DNA of 6,559 nt from Candidatus Aminicenantota bacterium (lineage in GTDB: Bacteria; Acidobacteriota; UBA6911; RPQK01; JAJDTT01). Under the pieces are notes generated by a model, which did not search any database, was not told the origin of the DNA, and saw nothing but the letters and a program-made list of their open reading frames with translations. Position numbers and translations under genes: made by a program. This document shows positions 6,081 through 6,559 of the stretch, in pieces (the stretch's first letter is position 1; each line of letters starts with the position of its first letter). Where the stretch lies: assembly GCA_026706325.1 (NCBI GenBank), contig JAPOYZ010000426.1:4984-11542 (forward strand), read 5' to 3'.

Positions 6081-6128
6081 AGAAGCTTCCCCACCGGCCC
6101 GGGCCGGCGGACGCCCGGCAGAAAATGG
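6081..6128 (+). repeat. Direct repeat, copy 2, with an inserted 14-base palindrome
   Basis: The GCTTCCCCACCGGCC core is at 6085-6099 and GCCCGGC follows at 6113-6119, then an A-rich AATGG. Compared with copy 1 there are 10 extra bases between the core and GCCCGGC. This interval forms CCGGCCCGGGCCGG (6094-6107), a perfect 14-base self-complementary sequence. Confidence 0.55.
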
Positions 6129-6158
6129 AAAGGAGCGGCGGCGTTCTGGTCGCGTCCT

Positions 6159-6559
6159 ATGCTTAGATTCGCCGAAGAACTGATTTTCCTTCTGCTCGAC
6201 AAGGACACCGGCGCGCTCGCCCCGATTCCGGATCGATCCCTGCGCTGCGCCCTCGCCGGAGCCGTGCTGATGGACTTGGCGCTGGAGGGGCGCATCGATA
6301 CCGATCTTGAGCGTCTCTTCCTGGTTGATTCCACCCCCGTTGGCGACGACCTGCTCGATCCCTGCCTAAGGTCGATCGCTTCGGCCGCCGAGACCCGGGA
6401 CCCGGCCTACTGGATCGACCGCATGGCCGAGCCAACGCATGCGGACCGGGTCCGGAGGAGGGCTTTCGACCGACTGGCCGAGCGGGGCATCGTGGAGCGG
6501 GAGACGGGAGGACTGCTTTCGGTGCCGCGCAGGGTCGTCCGCTCGCGCCGGTATCCACG
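6159..6559 (+). CDS. GPP34 (GOLPH3/Vps74-like) family protein, C-terminus beyond window
   Basis: The frame opens at ATG 6159 and stays open to the window edge, giving 133 residues of a protein usually a little over 200 long. The N-terminus MLRFAEELIFLLLDKDTG, then ALAGAVLMDLALEGRIDTD (31-49) and LVDSTPVGDDLLDP (55-68), match the bacterial GPP34 pattern as I know it. WIDRM (85-89) and the basic stretch RVRRRAFDRLAERGIVE (97-113) follow. In eukaryotes GOLPH3 and Vps74 bind phosphatidylinositol 4-phosphate on Golgi membranes and help retain glycosyltransferases. The bacterial role is not established. No signal peptide is present, so the protein should be cytoplasmic or peripheral to the membrane. 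There is no good ribosome binding site at normal spacing, but no alternative in-frame start is close by and the ATG gives the expected family N-terminus. Confidence 0.85.
   Translation, partial: MLRFAEELIFLLLDKDTGALAPIPDRSLRCALAGAVLMDLALEGRIDTDLERLFLVDSTPVGDDLLDPCLRSIASAAETRDPAYWIDRMAEPTHADRVRRRAFDRLAERGIVERETGGLLSVPRRVVRSRRYP

Larger units (their letters stand above)
5891..6158. other. 268-base spacer with repeats between divergent genes
   Basis: The minus-strand hydrolase frame technically continues through here, but no credible gene is seen. The sequence is occupied by palindromes and direct repeats listed separately. Promoters for the divergent hydrolase and GPP34 genes should lie here, but no convincing -35/-10 pair was found on either strand. 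A possible ribosome binding sequence AAAGGAG (6129-6135) is 23 bases before the GPP34 ATG, which is too far for normal use. Confidence 0.5.

Noticed and set aside
4071..6128. Composite transposon or insertion sequence carrying the hydrolase
   Set aside because: No transposase, no terminal inverted repeats of insertion-sequence type and no target duplication are visible; the flanks are short palindromic repeats only.
5891..6334. Upstream extension of the hydrolase frame to 6334
   Set aside because: It would run through palindromes and over the start of the GPP34 gene and would bury the export signal; GGGAG before 5890 supports the shorter form.

Overview
The window is about 6.6 kb of GC-rich bacterial chromosome. 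It carries five protein-coding genes, two of them cut by the window edges, and two intergenic spacers rich in palindromic repeats. Four of the five products look exported: two Sec-type signal peptides, one likely lipoprotein and one that could be either. The three left-hand genes belong to families I associate with Planctomycetota, Acidobacteriota and related polysaccharide-degrading phyla. Together with the palindromic spacers this suggests such a lineage, but the assignment is inference from protein style and no rRNA or other marker is present.

Layout. (1) Positions 1-2135, minus strand: an exported beta-propeller protein resembling glycoside hydrolases (660-2135). It is followed 35 bases downstream by a lipoprotein-like protein of an uncharacterised conserved family (start 624, running off the left edge). 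The two are probably co-transcribed. (2) Positions 2136-2217: an 82-base divergent control region. (3) Positions 2218-4083, plus strand: a large exported protein of an uncharacterised family that looks like an alpha/alpha-toroid glycosidase with a C-terminal beta domain. (4) Positions 4071-4213: a compact cluster of hairpins between convergent genes, one of which contains the stop codon of the preceding gene. (5) Positions 4214-5890, minus strand: a gamma-glutamyltransferase-family Ntn hydrolase. Its nucleophile and oxyanion glycines are kept, but most residues that hold a gamma-glutamyl group in the Escherichia coli enzyme are replaced. (6) Positions 5891-6158: a spacer with a second set of palindromes and direct repeats, including a diverged copy of a motif from spacer 4 in the same order and orientation. 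The hydrolase gene is therefore bracketed by related repeats. (7) Positions 6159-6559, plus strand: the N-terminal part of a GPP34 (GOLPH3/Vps74-like) protein, cut by the right edge.

How the genes may work together. The divergent left-hand trio is best read as an extracytoplasmic carbohydrate module: two candidate glycan-active proteins and a surface-anchored protein of unknown role sharing one control region. The Ntn hydrolase and the GPP34 protein show no obvious functional tie to that module. The hydrolase looks like a separate unit set between repeats. I saw no tRNA, rRNA, CRISPR array, transposase or integrase. The most unusual points are the altered substrate pocket of the hydrolase, the repeat bracket around it, the stop codon inside a palindrome, and the divergent pair of uncharacterised glycan-type proteins.
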